A stretch of DNA of 64,000 bases, from NCBI RefSeq assembly GCF_910592395.1, contig NC_088313.1, positions 21,468,437 through 21,532,436 of the forward strand, in the 5' to 3' direction. Each line of letters begins with the position of its first letter. The stretch's first letter is position 1. The notes beneath the pieces are model-generated. The model did no database searches. It had not been told where the DNA came from and was given only the letters and a program-made list of their open reading frames with translations. Origin of the DNA: Lineus longissimus (taxonomy: Eukaryota; Nemertea; Pilidiophora; Heteronemertea; Lineidae). The position numbers and the translations under genes were made by a program. This document shows positions 11,879 to 25,400 of the stretch, one piece after another.

Positions 11879-13046
11879 GTCCAGATGTGAGAGCTGTTGT
11901 TGTACCCTGAACTGGCTATCATTCCATTCAAAGCTCTCTTGGAGCAGTTGTGATTGTGTCTCAGTCCATGACCGGCAGCATGATACACAGCAGAGCAATG
12001 TGATCAAATATCCTTGTGAAAGTTGTGTCACAAGGTGGCGTTGTGTGAGACAACTATTTGTAACAAGGCACAATCATGATGAGATTTAAAGGTACAGTTC
12101 TTCCATTCCAAATGAACCAATAGGTTCAATTGATGCTATGTCCATTGTCACACGATGAAAGATTCTATTTCGTTATGCTTGGATAAGATTGATCTGATGA
12201 CATAAGTCTGGAACCGTCATAACTTTAGGTAAATACAACATGTATAGAACACAAAAACACACTACTCTAACCAGTGGCTCTCGGCCTATATTACTAATTG
12301 TGCAGTGGACATATCAACTTCTTCACACATGTATTTGTAATTCAAGAAGGTACGAGTCTAAATTATATAACTTTCCTAACAACATGCCGTCATGTTATTT
12401 TTGTATCAAAACTTGAGGAATGTTTGTTGTGCAGTAGATAAATCAAACTGTCCACTCGGGGTCTGTTTATAAGAGTCTGGACGTGGCCCTCAATCAAGGT
12501 CCAAATCAGTGTTCTGGAAACTGTCAGAAGTCACCACAGCAACGGTAGCTTACAATGTAGCCAACAACGTGAAGAGGTTCTGATGGCTCATGGCCGATTC
12601 TAAAGTTGATTACAGAACAGTGTCCTGCTTTGAGTTCCTCATTCTGACGAAATCAGGTGGTTTGTTCCTGCACCACACACTCTCCCCCCAAACTATGGAG
12701 AAAGCAGAGTACACGTAGTGAAGGGGCATGGCACATCCAGCAAAGACTTTAGACACTCTGGCAACATGGGGAGCTAGTGATTATGAAGGGGAGGGCACAT
12801 CCAGAAGAGATATGGTGCACTACTGTCTCATTGGCCGAAAGTCATTTCTGCAGGTATGAGGTAACAATATAGAGCGACGGTAAAATACACAGGCCGGTTG
12901 CACTGGAAAATAGAAATGTCCTCTTCACCATGTCCCACCATCTCCCAGAGTTTCAACCAATACTTCGTCCCCAAAAGGGACGAATTTCGAAACGACTGGG
13001 GGCGAAAAGGTGATGGAGCGAAACGATCGCGATTCCATATGTGGAC
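11879..13046. other. GALC 3' region and GALC-RPIA intergenic sequence
   Basis: No convincing gene is seen. I found no AATAAA for GALC here, so its 3' end is unplaced. The stretch includes a short copy of a dispersed repeat near 12690-12880, listed separately. Confidence 0.6.
12690..12880 (+). repeat. Short copy of the dispersed element that carries the 59-bp satellite
   Basis: The sequence runs from CAGAGTACACGTAGTGAAGG through about two 59-bp-type units (GGCACATCCAGC..., GGCAACATGG...) to GATATGGTGCACTACTGTC and CATTGG. The same left and right flanks border the large array at 39985-43125. This copy therefore looks like the same element with few internal units. It is probably a non-autonomous transposable element whose core expands; the superfamily is unknown. 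Confidence 0.65.
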
Positions 13047-13072
13047 CACGTGCGTTTATTTACATCACGTGA
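13047..13072 (+). promoter_or_regulatory. Two CACGTG E-boxes upstream of RPIA
   Basis: CACGTG occurs at 13047-13052 and again at 13066-13071 within TCACGTGA, 44-68 bp before the first RPIA ATG. The 13-bp gap is longer than the 5-bp spacing of a carbohydrate-response element, so USF, MITF/TFE or Myc-Max type binding is the more cautious reading. Confidence 0.45.
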
Positions 13073-13114
13073 CCTGCTATCGCGAATTGGATATAACATT
13101 GACTGGTAAAATCA

Positions 13115-15526
13115 ATGTGGCGAAAAGCGATCAACATTTTCTCGGACTTTTCCTACGTTTCCAACTCCTCTCAGGGTTCTAAAAGGATTCTACGACTGTT
13201 GTCCTCAAAGATGGATCCTGGAGTAGAGGCTGGGAAGAAGGCTGCTGCTACGGCAGCTGTCGATCATTATGTACAAGTGAGTCGCATGTCTTCTTCCAAA
13301 ATCCCACCAGCAGCCAGTACATTACATTGTCATTGAACATGTTGAATGATTGATGTGTAGCCTATACCGTGCACTGAATGATGTTGTAACAGGAATGACG
13401 TATGAAGTTTTGTCCTTGTCCATTAATGGCTTATGATTGTCTCTGTTCCCTGACCCTTGGCTTGATTGGAGATGTCAGATTGTGTGCTGACCCCCCCCCC
13501 CCCCCCCCCCCCCCAAATGCACCTGCTGGTGTGGTTAGAGCCTCTATCTATGCCCTCATCCAAGTCTCGTGCAGTTCTTCTCTTGTCACCTTGGTGCTCC
13601 ATGTCCAAGTCGGTTACTGCTGAGAGTCCGGCCGAGTGTCGGTTATTGTGTGGCAGAGTTTACTACTTAGGACTATGCTTGGCCTTGGGCAACTGGAAGG
13701 CCTCAACATACTACACTTCCATTTGCAGGACAATCAAGTTCTTGGAATAGGAAGTGGTTCCACCATTGTGTTTGCAGTTGAGAGAATAGGTGAGTAATGG
13801 TAGTTGGTCCTGTAAACCAATGGCAGGTCTTGCTCTGGAACTAAAGCATGTCACCACCAGTTAATCAGTATCTTTTATTGTTTTATGATTTCCCTTTTTT
13901 GAAGCAATTAACATCAAAAGTCAATCACCTTAATAGTTGACAGGGGGGATTTGGAGAGTACAGTAGACTTGAATTGACTAAAGAAACTTCAGAATGCCGT
14001 TCAAAGATCTGACTTATATCTATTTTATATTGATTGATTTTATTTTTCAGCTGAGAAGGTGAAAGACAACAACTGGTCCGTGAAGTGTGTCCCTACCTCA
14101 TTCCAAGTAAGACAGTTATTGAATAGTATTAGTATCAGGTAATGTGGTGGCTGCCTGAAGGTCAGTAGACAGTAGGTCAGTTCATACCAGCGACTGTGAC
14201 AATTGATTACAGTAAACTCTTGTCTATTCACAAAGCCCTCCTCCTGTTTTCATTGCTGCAGTCTCACGTTTCCCTTTCAGGCAAAACAGCTGATTGTACA
14301 GAATGGTTTGGAGCTCAGCGACCTCGAAAGAACCCCAGAGGTAATTACCTAATAGCTCCACTGGTAATTAGCTGTGATGAGGTACAAGCATATTCTGTTC
14401 ATTTCAATGCGACGCTGGAACAATATTATTGCGCCTGATGTTGCCTAACAAAGATGATTGGTTGCGAAATCAGTTGCATGCCTTTAGCTCAAGCTGGCAA
14501 CTAGTATTTCCTTTCTGTGTGTTTGGTGTTAGCATATACATGTAGTTTCTGAATATGTTCAGTTCCTGATGTTGCTAAAAGTACATCACAATTTCCGCTC
14601 ATTACCAGCTGATTAATGCAATTGTCCAACTGCATCACACAGGTTTTTGAAGATTATTACCGTGTTTTATAATTGATGTCATTTTTCTTCCAGCTCGATG
14701 TGGCAATAGATGGCGCTGATGAAGTTGATGTTAACCTCACCTGTATCAAGGGTGGAGGAGGCTGCCTCACACAAGAAAAGATCGTCGCTTCTTGTGCTAA
14801 GAAATTTGTTGTGATAGCAGATTATAGGTAGGCACGGTTGATGATCGAGGGTGTATGTTGGGGCTGATCAGAACCAGGGGTTGAATTCATTTGAGTTAAA
14901 GGGAGCCAACTAGTCATTCTGCAACCTGAAGTTCATTCTCACAGAGTTTCTGTGTCAGTAGTGCACCGTGTTAGAATAAAATCATGCTGTCAAATATTGC
15001 AGGAAAGACTCTGATGTCCTTGGGACAACATGGAAGGGAGGCGTGCCTATTGAAGTGATCCCCATGGCCTATGTGACGGTGATCAGGAAGATGGAAGACA
15101 AGTTAGGAGGCGAGGCTGTGCTCAGGATGGCAAGTAAAAAAGCTGTAAGTTGAGAAGTGGTCTTGTATCTTAAACATCTGCCCATCTGTTAACTGTTCTT
15201 GAGTGAAGGAGATAAACTGCCAACTGTTATCATCTGTATGTAGTTTGATTGTCTTTGTGCTGATTCTGTGGTATCTGTACCTGAAATCGATATCTGTTGT
15301 TTCCTTTCAGGGCCCCCTGGTGACAGACAATGGAAACTTCATTGTCGACTGGATATTTGATAAAGACTGCGACTGGGACCAAGTGAATACTCAGATCTGC
15401 CTCATTCCAGGAGTGGTCGATACAGGTTTATTCATCGGCATGGCTTGCCAGGCGTACTTTGGACAGAAAGATGGAAGTGTAGTCGCTAAGTTGTCAGAGT
15501 CAAAGGCAAACAGTGTGGAGAAATAG
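13115..15526 (+). CDS. RPIA: Ribose-5-phosphate isomerase A
   Basis: The enzyme interconverts ribose 5-phosphate and ribulose 5-phosphate in the non-oxidative pentose phosphate pathway. Seven exons join in phase: 13115-13276, 13729-13789, 14051-14106, 14281-14340, 14694-14827, 15003-15144, 15311-15526, giving 276 residues from the first ATG. Conserved motifs are GIGSGSTIV (phosphate loop), DGADEVD with the catalytic Asp and Glu, [30 protein letters not shown] and [11 protein letters not shown] second in-frame ATG at 13211 ([10 protein letters not shown]) would give 244 residues, the usual cytosolic size. The 32 residues before it are basic and could be a mitochondrial presequence or simply a poorly conserved extension. 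Function is secure; the start is open. Confidence 0.96.
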
Positions 15527-16796
15527 CGGACCAAGGAACTTTTTAACAGGCGTACTTTAGCCCTTGACGTGGGCTCGGGATACATGGATGCTCAGGTGTT
15601 TTGGAATAGGGTCCACACTTCGAACTACAACCGAGAGTCAAGAAGGCCTGGAGCATGGAATATATGTGGACTTAATCTAATTCGCTACAGAGTTAAAGAT
15701 GATCGAGCAATTCTGGCAGATCGACTTCCTTTTTCCTGTAAAGATCTCAATAAAATGAGTGTTTCACATGAAGAATCTTGTAAAAGTGGAAATAGTTCAC
15801 ACTTTGTGTTTAAATTGTGGTCCAAATGTGCTCTCAGACAAGAGATAGCATTGAATGCAGTGTTAACTCTCCTCATTCCGTTGTGGGTGGGAAGAGGATG
15901 TCTGCTTCATGAATGTGTGGCCTTATTGTTTTGGGCCTTGGTACAAGTCAATCAAACAATGGCAGTTCTGTTACAAGTCCTAAGTTTTGATTTCTACTTC
16001 CTGGTCATATCTTCCAGACATAACTAATTGTCAGATTTCGACATGTCATGTGTCATGGTCAGTTTGAGTTTTGAACCACCTGTTATTCTCAGTAAAATCA
16101 TGCCTGTTTTCATATTTCCAAAAGTCAATTGACACCAGAAGGTTATTGTTGTAAGTTTTGGCCTGTAAATATGGGTATTCTGGTATTCACAACTATTGCC
16201 TGGAAAGAATAGTAATAATCATGTTGTACCTGCATGTATTATATTGTACACTGACATGACATGAGATATTTGAGTGTTAAAAGTTTCAATCAAAACAAAA
16301 CTGTGATTCAAACGAATGATACCACCACCTGTTATAGCTGATCAAGTCTTTCAGTGTATTGAGGGAGAAATGGGAGTTTGTTGAAGAGTAAATCAAACCT
16401 GGCTGGTCTCATCCTGGGCACCTGTGTTCAGATAAAATCATACTCAAACAAGACCACTCGGGTGTCTTTGTATTTACTCATGATTGTTGTTTGTTTGTTG
16501 AATTTATAATCACTGCCATGTCAGTGACCGCACACTGTATAATGTCATAGATCTGTGTCTTAGCAGATGGGGTGCAGATATGTTGAATTGTTTTTGTTCA
16601 TAGTTGGTTGTGTAACCGAATCTACTTGAGATATATGTATGCACACTGTTGCTCCAAATAGTGACATTATACAGTGTGGAGCATAGACCTGTCCTTATTT
16701 CCTCTTCCCTTGTTGTGGGTCTTTATTCACCACCTGTGTTTACAATACATCTGTGTACTGTATTTGTCTGGTTATTCAGAGATGAAGTCGATTCAA
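15527..16796 (+). other. RPIA 3' UTR (predicted)
   Basis: About 1.27 kb lies between the RPIA stop codon and the first good poly(A) signal. It contains no convincing coding exon. A 17-bp inverted repeat within it is listed separately. Confidence 0.55.
16531..16678. repeat. 17-bp inverted repeat in the RPIA 3' UTR
   Basis: CACACTGTATAATGTCA at 16531-16547 is exactly reverse-complemented at 16662-16678, with 114 bp between the arms. It could be a small foldback element or an RNA stem in the 3' UTR. Nothing distinguishes the two. Confidence 0.6.
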
Positions 16797-16802
16797 AATA
16801 AA
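16797..16802 (+). terminator. Poly(A) signal AATAAA, probably for RPIA
   Basis: AATAAA occurs at 16797-16802, followed by T-rich sequence. It is the first clear plus-strand signal in a sensible position downstream of the RPIA stop. Confidence 0.5.
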
Positions 16803-16942
16803 CTTTATTTCATCTAAAATTATTTGCCTTTTGTTTACTTTGTCTATGATCTCAAAGTACAGGACAGAAAATGCTCTAAAACATGCATCCATCCAGGCCT
16901 GGAAATGAAAATCTCCAAAGGCATGAGCAAACAACTTCTAGC

Positions 16943-17257
16943 GGACCACAAACCAGGACCACAAACCAGGACCACAAACCAGGACCACAAACCAGGACCA
17001 CAAACCAGGACCACAAACCAGGACCACAAACCAGGACCACAAACCAGGACCACAAACCAGGACCACAAACCAGGACCACAAACCAGGACCACAAACCAGG
17101 ACCACAAACCAGGACCACAAACCAGGACCACAAACCAGGACCACAAACCAGGACCACAAACCAGGACCACAAACCAGGACCACAAACCAGGACCACAAAC
17201 CAGGACCACAAACCAGGACCACAAACCAGGACCACAAACCAGGACCACAAACCAGGA
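16943..17257. repeat. 13-bp minisatellite, about 24 copies
   Basis: A nearly perfect run of the 13-mer CCACAAACCAGGA lies between the convergent 3' ends of RPIA and ARID5. Thirteen is not a multiple of three and the unit has no stops in several frames, so long spurious open frames appear on both strands. There is no coding support. Confidence 0.97.
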
Positions 17258-17333
17258 GAGACTGAAAAGAACCAAGAGTTCTCATTTTACTCTTTCTTTT
17301 ATTTTCTTTCATTCTGTTTTAATTTGGAATGAA

Positions 17334-19405
17334 TTTATTTTCATATAAATGCAATATTTCAATGACTTCATGGAAATACTTATATACAAGTTTGATCTAA
17401 TCATAACTCAGGGCATCAGGTCTACAAATATGAATGACTGACATCTAAAATTCTAGTTTCCTTTACAAAAATGCAGTGTTTCAATGATCATACCATGAGC
17501 CTAGGATTAAACATTCATCAGACAATAGGCTTATTGTTGGAGTGTCACATTGTGCCAATCACTATTTGTAATTGAGCATGACAAAGGTGGAAGAGCTTTT
17601 GTATATAAACTAGTGTTTTTATACATTCAAAACAAATAAAGATTTGCCTTTTATAGAATCGTATCGGGGAGCTTGTTTGAGGAAGCACGTCTGCTTGTAC
17701 AAGATGCTCAAAGCTCTTATTCTTGACGTGAGCAACTACCAACTTTTGAAAAAGACTTCCATGACATTGAATATACCTGTGATAATACTTTTATGCGGTA
17801 CAGATGAATAGTACTGGGTCAGTTGAAAACATGGCCTTGATCAAGATCTGCAGGCTGTGACAAGACTTGCTTATGGAACAGCCAGTTTTCAAGTGTGAAG
17901 AGAATATGCCAAATGTTCTGCCAACCAAGTGCAACACATTAACAAGTTGATCATCAGGAAAAGAATACTGGGAATGCTTCGCTTCTTTACAAAACGTTTC
18001 AACTGATTCCCCAAATCAACTCATTCAAATACAGGTAACATTGAACACTACATAGTAATGATGTATAAAGCTCTATATAAACAGCTGACTAAATAACATG
18101 GTATAAAACAACTCTACATATAAAACAACCCTAGACTTTAACAGGTAATCTGAACTCATCATACATCTCGAAATCATCATTGAAATACCAAATATAAACC
18201 ATTGTACCAATTAAAATATCTACAAATAATTAATTGTTTTTCAATAACGATTGTTTGGCAGATCACTTCATGGTGAAAAGACCACCATTCTTCACAGGCC
18301 TCGGGTCAACCACCAAGTTGTGGCGGCTTAAACTACCCAAAGCAAACCTCGCCACAAACAGCAGATTGAATGAACACTCATAGCCTCGTATCCCAAATGA
18401 CACCAACATTTCAAGGTATATACAACTCATTCGTACATGCATATTGTCAATCTTGAGGCCTGTGGAAAACTATGGCTTTCACTTGAGTTTTGAACTTAAG
18501 TACTTTTTGTGTCTTCAATAAAGCCTCGAAACATTGCATATATTGCTATCACTTCTCTAAGAACATTACGTTCCCACCAGCTTTTTAAGGCATCTTTCAT
18601 GGTGATGACGTTACGCTTGAAGTGGCACGATATATAAAGGTCCATCCTAGTGAAGTCTTTACCAGTGTCAAGTACTGAGCCTAACTTCAATGTATAACTC
18701 CCCCCCCCCCCCCCCCCGACACATTTAAAGGACTACCCTGACGTATAAAATGTGCATAGTAAGAGTAGAAAAGTTGAAGCAATACAAAAGATGAGGAAGA
18801 AACCTGTTCAACCTTCTCTCACACAATGGATCAACCCACCAGAATCAAACTTCTGACAGTGGATCAATCCAATATACTGAACAGGGGGGTGGACATAAAT
18901 GAGAGCACCACTTCTGTTCTGTTGTGATTGATCCTATAATCTTTTAAAGCAAAATACCGGGAAAACTGAATTGGCGAGACCACGATTAAAGAAAGCTCGG
19001 CTCAGCCAAGTGACAGAATCACAGTTAACACATTTACAGTCAGCGGACAAAAGCATCAAAAGATTCACAATGTTTGCACAGCAAGTCATGGATGTAGGAT
19101 TTTGTTAGAAATGTGCACAGCTTGTAGTGTCTTACCCTGTGCATGAAACTAATACTGCCCTGTTGTCAAGCAAACATGCAACGGATGTATACAGGATCAC
19201 ACTACAAATACCATAAAGCTGACAAAAACTGAAATCTGCAAGACAATACATGCAATTGACATTGCCTACATGACAATGAGCATGACATTGTCTGTACATT
19301 TCCAAATTATATAAAAGTCCTGAGTGACAATCACAGTTTCCCTCAATCAACAATCAACTAATTGGACCAACTAGGGTCATACTTTCAAAATTGGCAGTGT
19401 AAGCT
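17334..19405 (-). other. ARID5 3' UTR (predicted)
   Basis: From the ARID5 stop at 19406 to a minus-strand AATAAA (plus-strand TTTATT at 17334-17339) there are about 2 kb with no recognisable exon. A poly-C run lies near 18702-18717. The UTR length is a guess from that one signal. Confidence 0.4.
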
Positions 19406-22400
19406 TCATTTTCTATACAAAGAGGCCCCTTCTCTGTGCATCTGAGGGTTGAACTGTGGCCGTGCAAACCCTTCCTGGCCCATAAACATTGGGTGCTGTA
19501 ACATCTCACCGTAGAAGGCCATGTGGGCTGCATTAGCCTGCATCGACTGCATCTGGGCTTCGTACATTTGCTGGAGTTGGGCTGGCGAGTTTGGTGGGAC
19601 TAGTCCCTGTGTCATTGCGAGATGTTGATATTGCACTGGGAGGAAGGCTGGGTGGATTGGCATGGAGACATCGAGAGGTGACCTCTTGTTATTCTGAAAC
19701 GAGAGACAATACATTCAACAGATTGGGATGGGGTAGAGGTGATTGCCGGGGCCTGTTGTCGTCGCTGGCGATATGGGTGAGAAGACAACAGGTTCCTGCA
19801 TCCATGCCACTCTCAGGAGAACGTGTAAAATCATCAAGTTCCCTTGCCATTCTTCAATAGCCGATGGTCAACAATACCAAAAAGGTAGAGAGTCATAACT
19901 TGGTGCAAGTTCGTTGCTCCATAACTGGTGTATAACCCTAGTTCTGACAATTGACTATCCAACAGCGAGTGACAATCTGATATACGTACTAGTGATTGAG
20001 TGTGTCTGTCCGACATTGCAGGCGATCCTCTAGGCAGTGATGCTGGCGAGGCTCGTGGTAAGGAAGATGGAGACGCCCTCGGATGAGAGGCGGGGGAACT
20101 CTTTGATTGATGAGCTGGCGATGCTCGTGTTGGCAGTGCAGGAGATGCGTGGGGAGGCGGTGTTATATCCATCACGTATGGCGAACCTCGACTTGAAACA
20201 CGGCTCGAAGCTGGAGTCATCAGATCGTAGGTCGAAGCAGAAGACATTCGCGGAGGGTTGGCTGCATGTCCTGTTGGCGTCGACGAACTTCGCCCTGGTG
20301 AAGTTGGCCTATCCGTACGACGGAGGTTTAATGGAGCATTAGCACTTTGTGGGTGATACACAGGGATATCAATCCAAGTGCGATTGTTTGTCTGTGGCAC
20401 AGTATCTGCCGTTTTCTCCTTTGCTTTGAGTGTTTTCATACTGAGGTCAGTGGGCATGTCGCCGGTGGTCTCTTGTCTCTGAGTAGCAGCAGTCGGCGGT
20501 AAGTTTTCACGCTCAGAAAATGGTTTGATTCGGATTTGAGGAGAGGTAACTTCCTCGTTTAGTCTCTGTCTTTTGACAGTCTTATAATATGGATCAAGTT
20601 CGGCACTACTTCGTCGATCTGTCCTGCCTGGCACAAATGGCTGAGGTTTATGATGATGAGCCAGGTGATCATACGTTATGGCGGCATATTCGGATTTTGG
20701 TGGCATGGAATATGGTCCTTTGTGTTGTGTGTGCTGGATGACTGATGGACGTGATGAATTCAACTTGTGCGAGTGTGCAGGAGGTGGTTTTGGGGGCGAT
20801 GGGCCATTTTGCAGAATATGTGTATCACCAGAAACAGGAACATGAGAATTGACAATGGATGGTTTGAACTCTGGCTGCGTAAACTGTCCTATCATATACG
20901 GCAGAGCCTGCGTTTGATGACCCGGCCGGAACAGACTGGGATGCATAGCACCATGAGGTACCGGTATATTGGCTAAGACTGGCTGCATCATTGGAAGTCT
21001 CAGTGGTGCTACCAAGCCCTGTGTGACAGGAACCATCATCATGGCCTGGCTGGGATTACCATTCACACGCTCACACTCGTTCCCATGTACTGCCTCTCGC
21101 CGGCGCAACAGCTGACTTTGTCGCAGCGAGTCATTTTCTGGTAACGTTTTGGATGTATTCTCTTTTGTACTGAGTGTAGTTTTAGGTTTGCTGGCAGGTG
21201 GTGTTACAACTGGTTGTTTCTCTTCCTGTCCTTCGACACCATATTTTGACTGCAAAAGAAGCAAGACAATGACTTACAGATTGTATCAGTTTCGTATGGC
21301 AGTGATTACTTCCTCACTGTTGCAAAGAAGAGGAAGCTAACATAGTCACATTGATTCTTTACGACTTAATCCCCGAGAGCTCTGTAGAGGGTGACAGAAG
21401 GTGTGACTGACTATCGAGGGTTCAGACATGTCAGACTAAACAAAGGAGCCGATACGATCTGTGAACCTGCTCCACCTCTCTGAGAACAGAACAGCATTGT
21501 TCCATATGGTCATAAGTGGTGCATGCCACGGCCACATGGCTTCAAGACTTTGATGATACTGATGACCTGTATTTACCTGAACGCGCTTGAGAGCATTCTG
21601 CTTCCTGATTAACTCCCATTCTTTCTCCTTCTCTGACAGACTCTGAGTCTAGAAAACATAAAATGAACCCAAACTGAAATCAGCTTTGAAGTGAAGCACA
21701 ATAATACAAATGGACAGTTGCAATTTCTCTGAAAAGATAACAGTAAAAATATGCTAAACCTTTGATCACTGAACCTATTGATGTGACCATTCATTGGAAA
21801 GCTCTTGAGGAGCACTTTCTGATGGTACCATTGGTAAACCTATTGACGTGACCATTCATTGGAAAGCTCTTGAGGAGCACTTGCTGATGGTACCATTCGT
21901 AAACCTATTGACGTGACCATTCATTGGAAAGCTCCTGAGGAGCACTTTCTGATGGTACCATTGGTAAACCTATTGACGTGACCATTCATTGGAAAGCTCT
22001 TGAGGAGCACTTTCTGATGGTACCATTCGTAAACCTATTGACGTGACCATTCATTGGAAAGCTCCTGAGGAGCACTTTCTGATGGTACCATTGGTAAACC
22101 TATTGACGTGACCATTCATTGGAAAGCTCTTGAGGAGCACTTTCTGATGGTACCATTCGTAAACCTATTGACGTGACCATTCATTGGAAAGCTCTTGAGG
22201 AGCACTTTCTGATGGTACCATTTGTAAACCTATTTACATGATCATTGTTTGGTAAGCTGATGATGATCACTTTCTAATGAGACCACTCTTACCCTTCTGC
22301 CCGGTATCTTCCTCTTCTTCTGTTCCCATTTCTCCTCCTCGTGGACATGTTTCTGAAGCTGTACCTTCTTGGCCTTGCTGAGCGCCCGACTGGCCACCGA

Positions 22401-25400
22401 GCGCACCTCCGCCTGATGTTTGTGGGCCTCCTCTTGCTGATGCTGCTCAAATGGGAGTAATAACCTGGAAGGGGAGCAGACGCCTTGATGAGTTCATGGA
22501 GGCATTAACGTCTGCATTATCATGTTGACTCTGTAAGATTCTGGCACCACTCAGTGGCAGCAATGCACACTGTTTCAAGACACTTTTCACCTGAAGAGTC
22601 GCTTTAAGCGGTAGATAAAAACCTCGACCTTAGGTCTGATGTAAATGAACCCTAACAGAGATGGACACTTCCTACATCCCCACGATGAATATCTTTATGT
22701 TCTGTTGATGATCATCTGAGTGGGCTGGCCTTGTTTACTTACTTTTCATAATGTCGCCTAGTACAGGTGGCAGCACTGGTATTGCCTGGATGACCGCCGA
22801 GTTTATCGTAGACAAACTTCCATAAACGCTTCTCACAAACCTGCCAACAGATAAATGATTAGGATCTCAAATGATATTTTCAACTTTTGGTTGATAACTC
22901 TCAATGAGGTCACTGTAGGCCTAAAGAATGTCTGCCATCATGATCAGTTTTGGCACAATCCGTTATATTTTCTGAACTCAAGGCCTTGTAGGAGTAGAGT
23001 TTGTCTTCACCAGGCCGGGCCCTGATATACAGTAGTCTAGCTGAGGTCTTACCTTTCTGTATCCTCCCAACTTCTTGATACTCGAGAAGAAAACAAACAA
23101 ATCAACTGGAAAGAGAAAGTTAGTCATGTTCACATCAGATGGCAGCATGGTTGCAAACTTGATCAGACTTTCTGTGTTTTCAAACCAATCAAGAGAGAAA
23201 GCAGCCAACAACAGCATTGGAGTGAATGGCATGAATGACCCATTTCAAAAGGTTTCAGAAGTATCGAATGGTACACTAGTTAGTCCAATGAAGGTCAAAG
23301 ATAACCCTGGAATCTTTTGCAGTGTTCTAAGCTTACCTTTTTTGAATCCAAGACTAGGCATCCTTCCGATGGGAGTATTACGACGGTTCATGAACTTGTT
23401 GAGGGCCATGAGGAAGACCTTCTCCTCACCGACCTTGTTGGAGTGTAGCACCATACGACTTGGACGTCCAGGCTGAAACAAGAGAAAGTGAAACATAGTA
23501 TGATTTCAGGCCAAACATAGATCAGTTAGCCACTAACTGAATCAAAGACCAGTTCTGAGGTAACAAAGATTGATGTATCAATCTTGGAAACAGTGATGTA
23601 CCCCCAAAGCTATGATACCTGCCATAGACTGTGAGACTGACAAGGTTTCTGCCACCAACAAGCAACGTCCATATCAGACCCCGACGAGAGACTGGCCACA
23701 TCCCGAGGTGAACTGACAACCACTGTATCATCAGGCTCCCTCTCTAACCTCAACCAACCAACTACAGTCCACTGATTGCACCCACCTTTCTGCGAGAGAC
23801 TGGCCACATCCCGAGGTGAACTGACAACCACTGTATCATCAGGCTCCCTCTCTAACCTCAACCAACCAACTACAGTCCACTGATTGCACCCACCTTTCTG
23901 CGAGAGACTGGCCACATCCTGAGGTGAACTGACAACCACTGTATCACCAGGCTCCCTCTCTAACCTCAACCAACCAACTACAGTCCACTGATTGCACCCA
24001 CCTTTCTGCGAGAGACTGGCCACATCCCGAGGTGAACTGACAACCACTGTATCACCAGGCTCCCTCTCTAACCTCAACCAACCAGTCCACTGATTGCACC
24101 CACCTTTCTGCGAGAGACTGGCCACATCCTGAGGTGAACTGACAACCACTGTATCACCAGGCTCCCTCTCTAACCTCAACCAACCAACTACAGTCCACTG
24201 ATTGCACCCACCTTTCTGCGAGAGACTGGCCACATCCTGAGGTGAACTGACAACCACTGTATCACCAGGCTCCCTCTCTAACCTCAACCAACCAACTACA
24301 GTCCACTGATTGCACCCACCTTTCTGCGAGAGACTGGCCACATCCTGAGGTGAACTGACAACCACTGTATCACCAGGCTCCCTCTCTAACCTCAACCAAC
24401 CAACTACAGTCCACTGATTGCACCCACCTTTCTGCGAGAGACTGGCCACATCCTGAGGTGAACTGACAACCACTGTATCACCAGGCTCCCTCTCTAACCT
24501 CAACCAACCAACTACAGTCCACTGATTGCACCCACCTTTCTGCGAGAGACTGGCCACATCCTGAGGTGAACTGACAACCACTGTATCACCAGGCTCCCTC
24601 TCTAACCTCAACCAACCAACTACAGTCCACTGATTGCACCCACCTTTCTGCCAATTGAACATTGACCATTCTTAACAGGTGTTTCCGGCTCCTCAGACTC
24701 TGAACAACTGAAGCTGCCATCCTTGGACAATCGCTTCTTCTTGCGTGGTCGCCCCTTCAGATTGGGAGCTGGAAGACGAAGACATACTTGAGGAGTTGGT
24801 ATCAAGACACTGATGATGCCAGCATGTTTAAGGGTTTTACAGCAGCATGGCAGAGCAGGATCAGTAATGATGCCAGTTTGGATGTGACAGTTCTCCATGT
24901 ATCGCAGTCACTTCCATCATGTTGTCATAAACCAATGAAACTGCAACCCGAGATTTAAGACATCACCGTCCCCCCCCCGTACCTACCTAAATGATCACAT
25001 CTCTCCTCCAAACTTTCCAAATCCGCCGAGTCAAATGTATCCTTACAAAATAGCACCCGTGAGTTTTTCTTGGTGACGGTGAAGCCGCCAATGGCTGCCA
25101 CGATTGCATTCTTTAACCACTTATCCTTCATATTGCCGAGGCGTTTTAGGATGGCTCGGAACCGACAGTAGCGTGGGTAGCTGAGGATGGTGATCTGAGG
25201 GTCAGAGCTGCCAACATCACCTGCAAACACACAAGGACAACGTTAGTTATGAATCAACCATGACCTCGAACTACCAGTCAGATATAAGATCAAACGTACT
25301 CAACATCAAAGAACGAAAACCGGGCGTCTCTTCTCAACCACTGCCACCTAGCAGCACATCCTGGCACTACTAGAAAGTCTATTGGTTAATGGGACACACA

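Noticed and set aside
13491-13514. Proline or glycine-rich coding segment
   Set aside because: It is a plain poly-C run within RPIA intron 1; similar runs occur elsewhere in introns and flanks.
16824-17348. Open frames of up to 174 codons with TTNQDHKPGPQTR-type repeats
   Set aside because: Produced by the 13-bp minisatellite; equally long frames exist on the opposite strand.
23610-24662. 350-codon repeat-protein frame on the minus strand
   Set aside because: It is the intron 5 array of ARID5 read out of frame. Splicing exon 5 to exon 6 across it gives the conserved protein.
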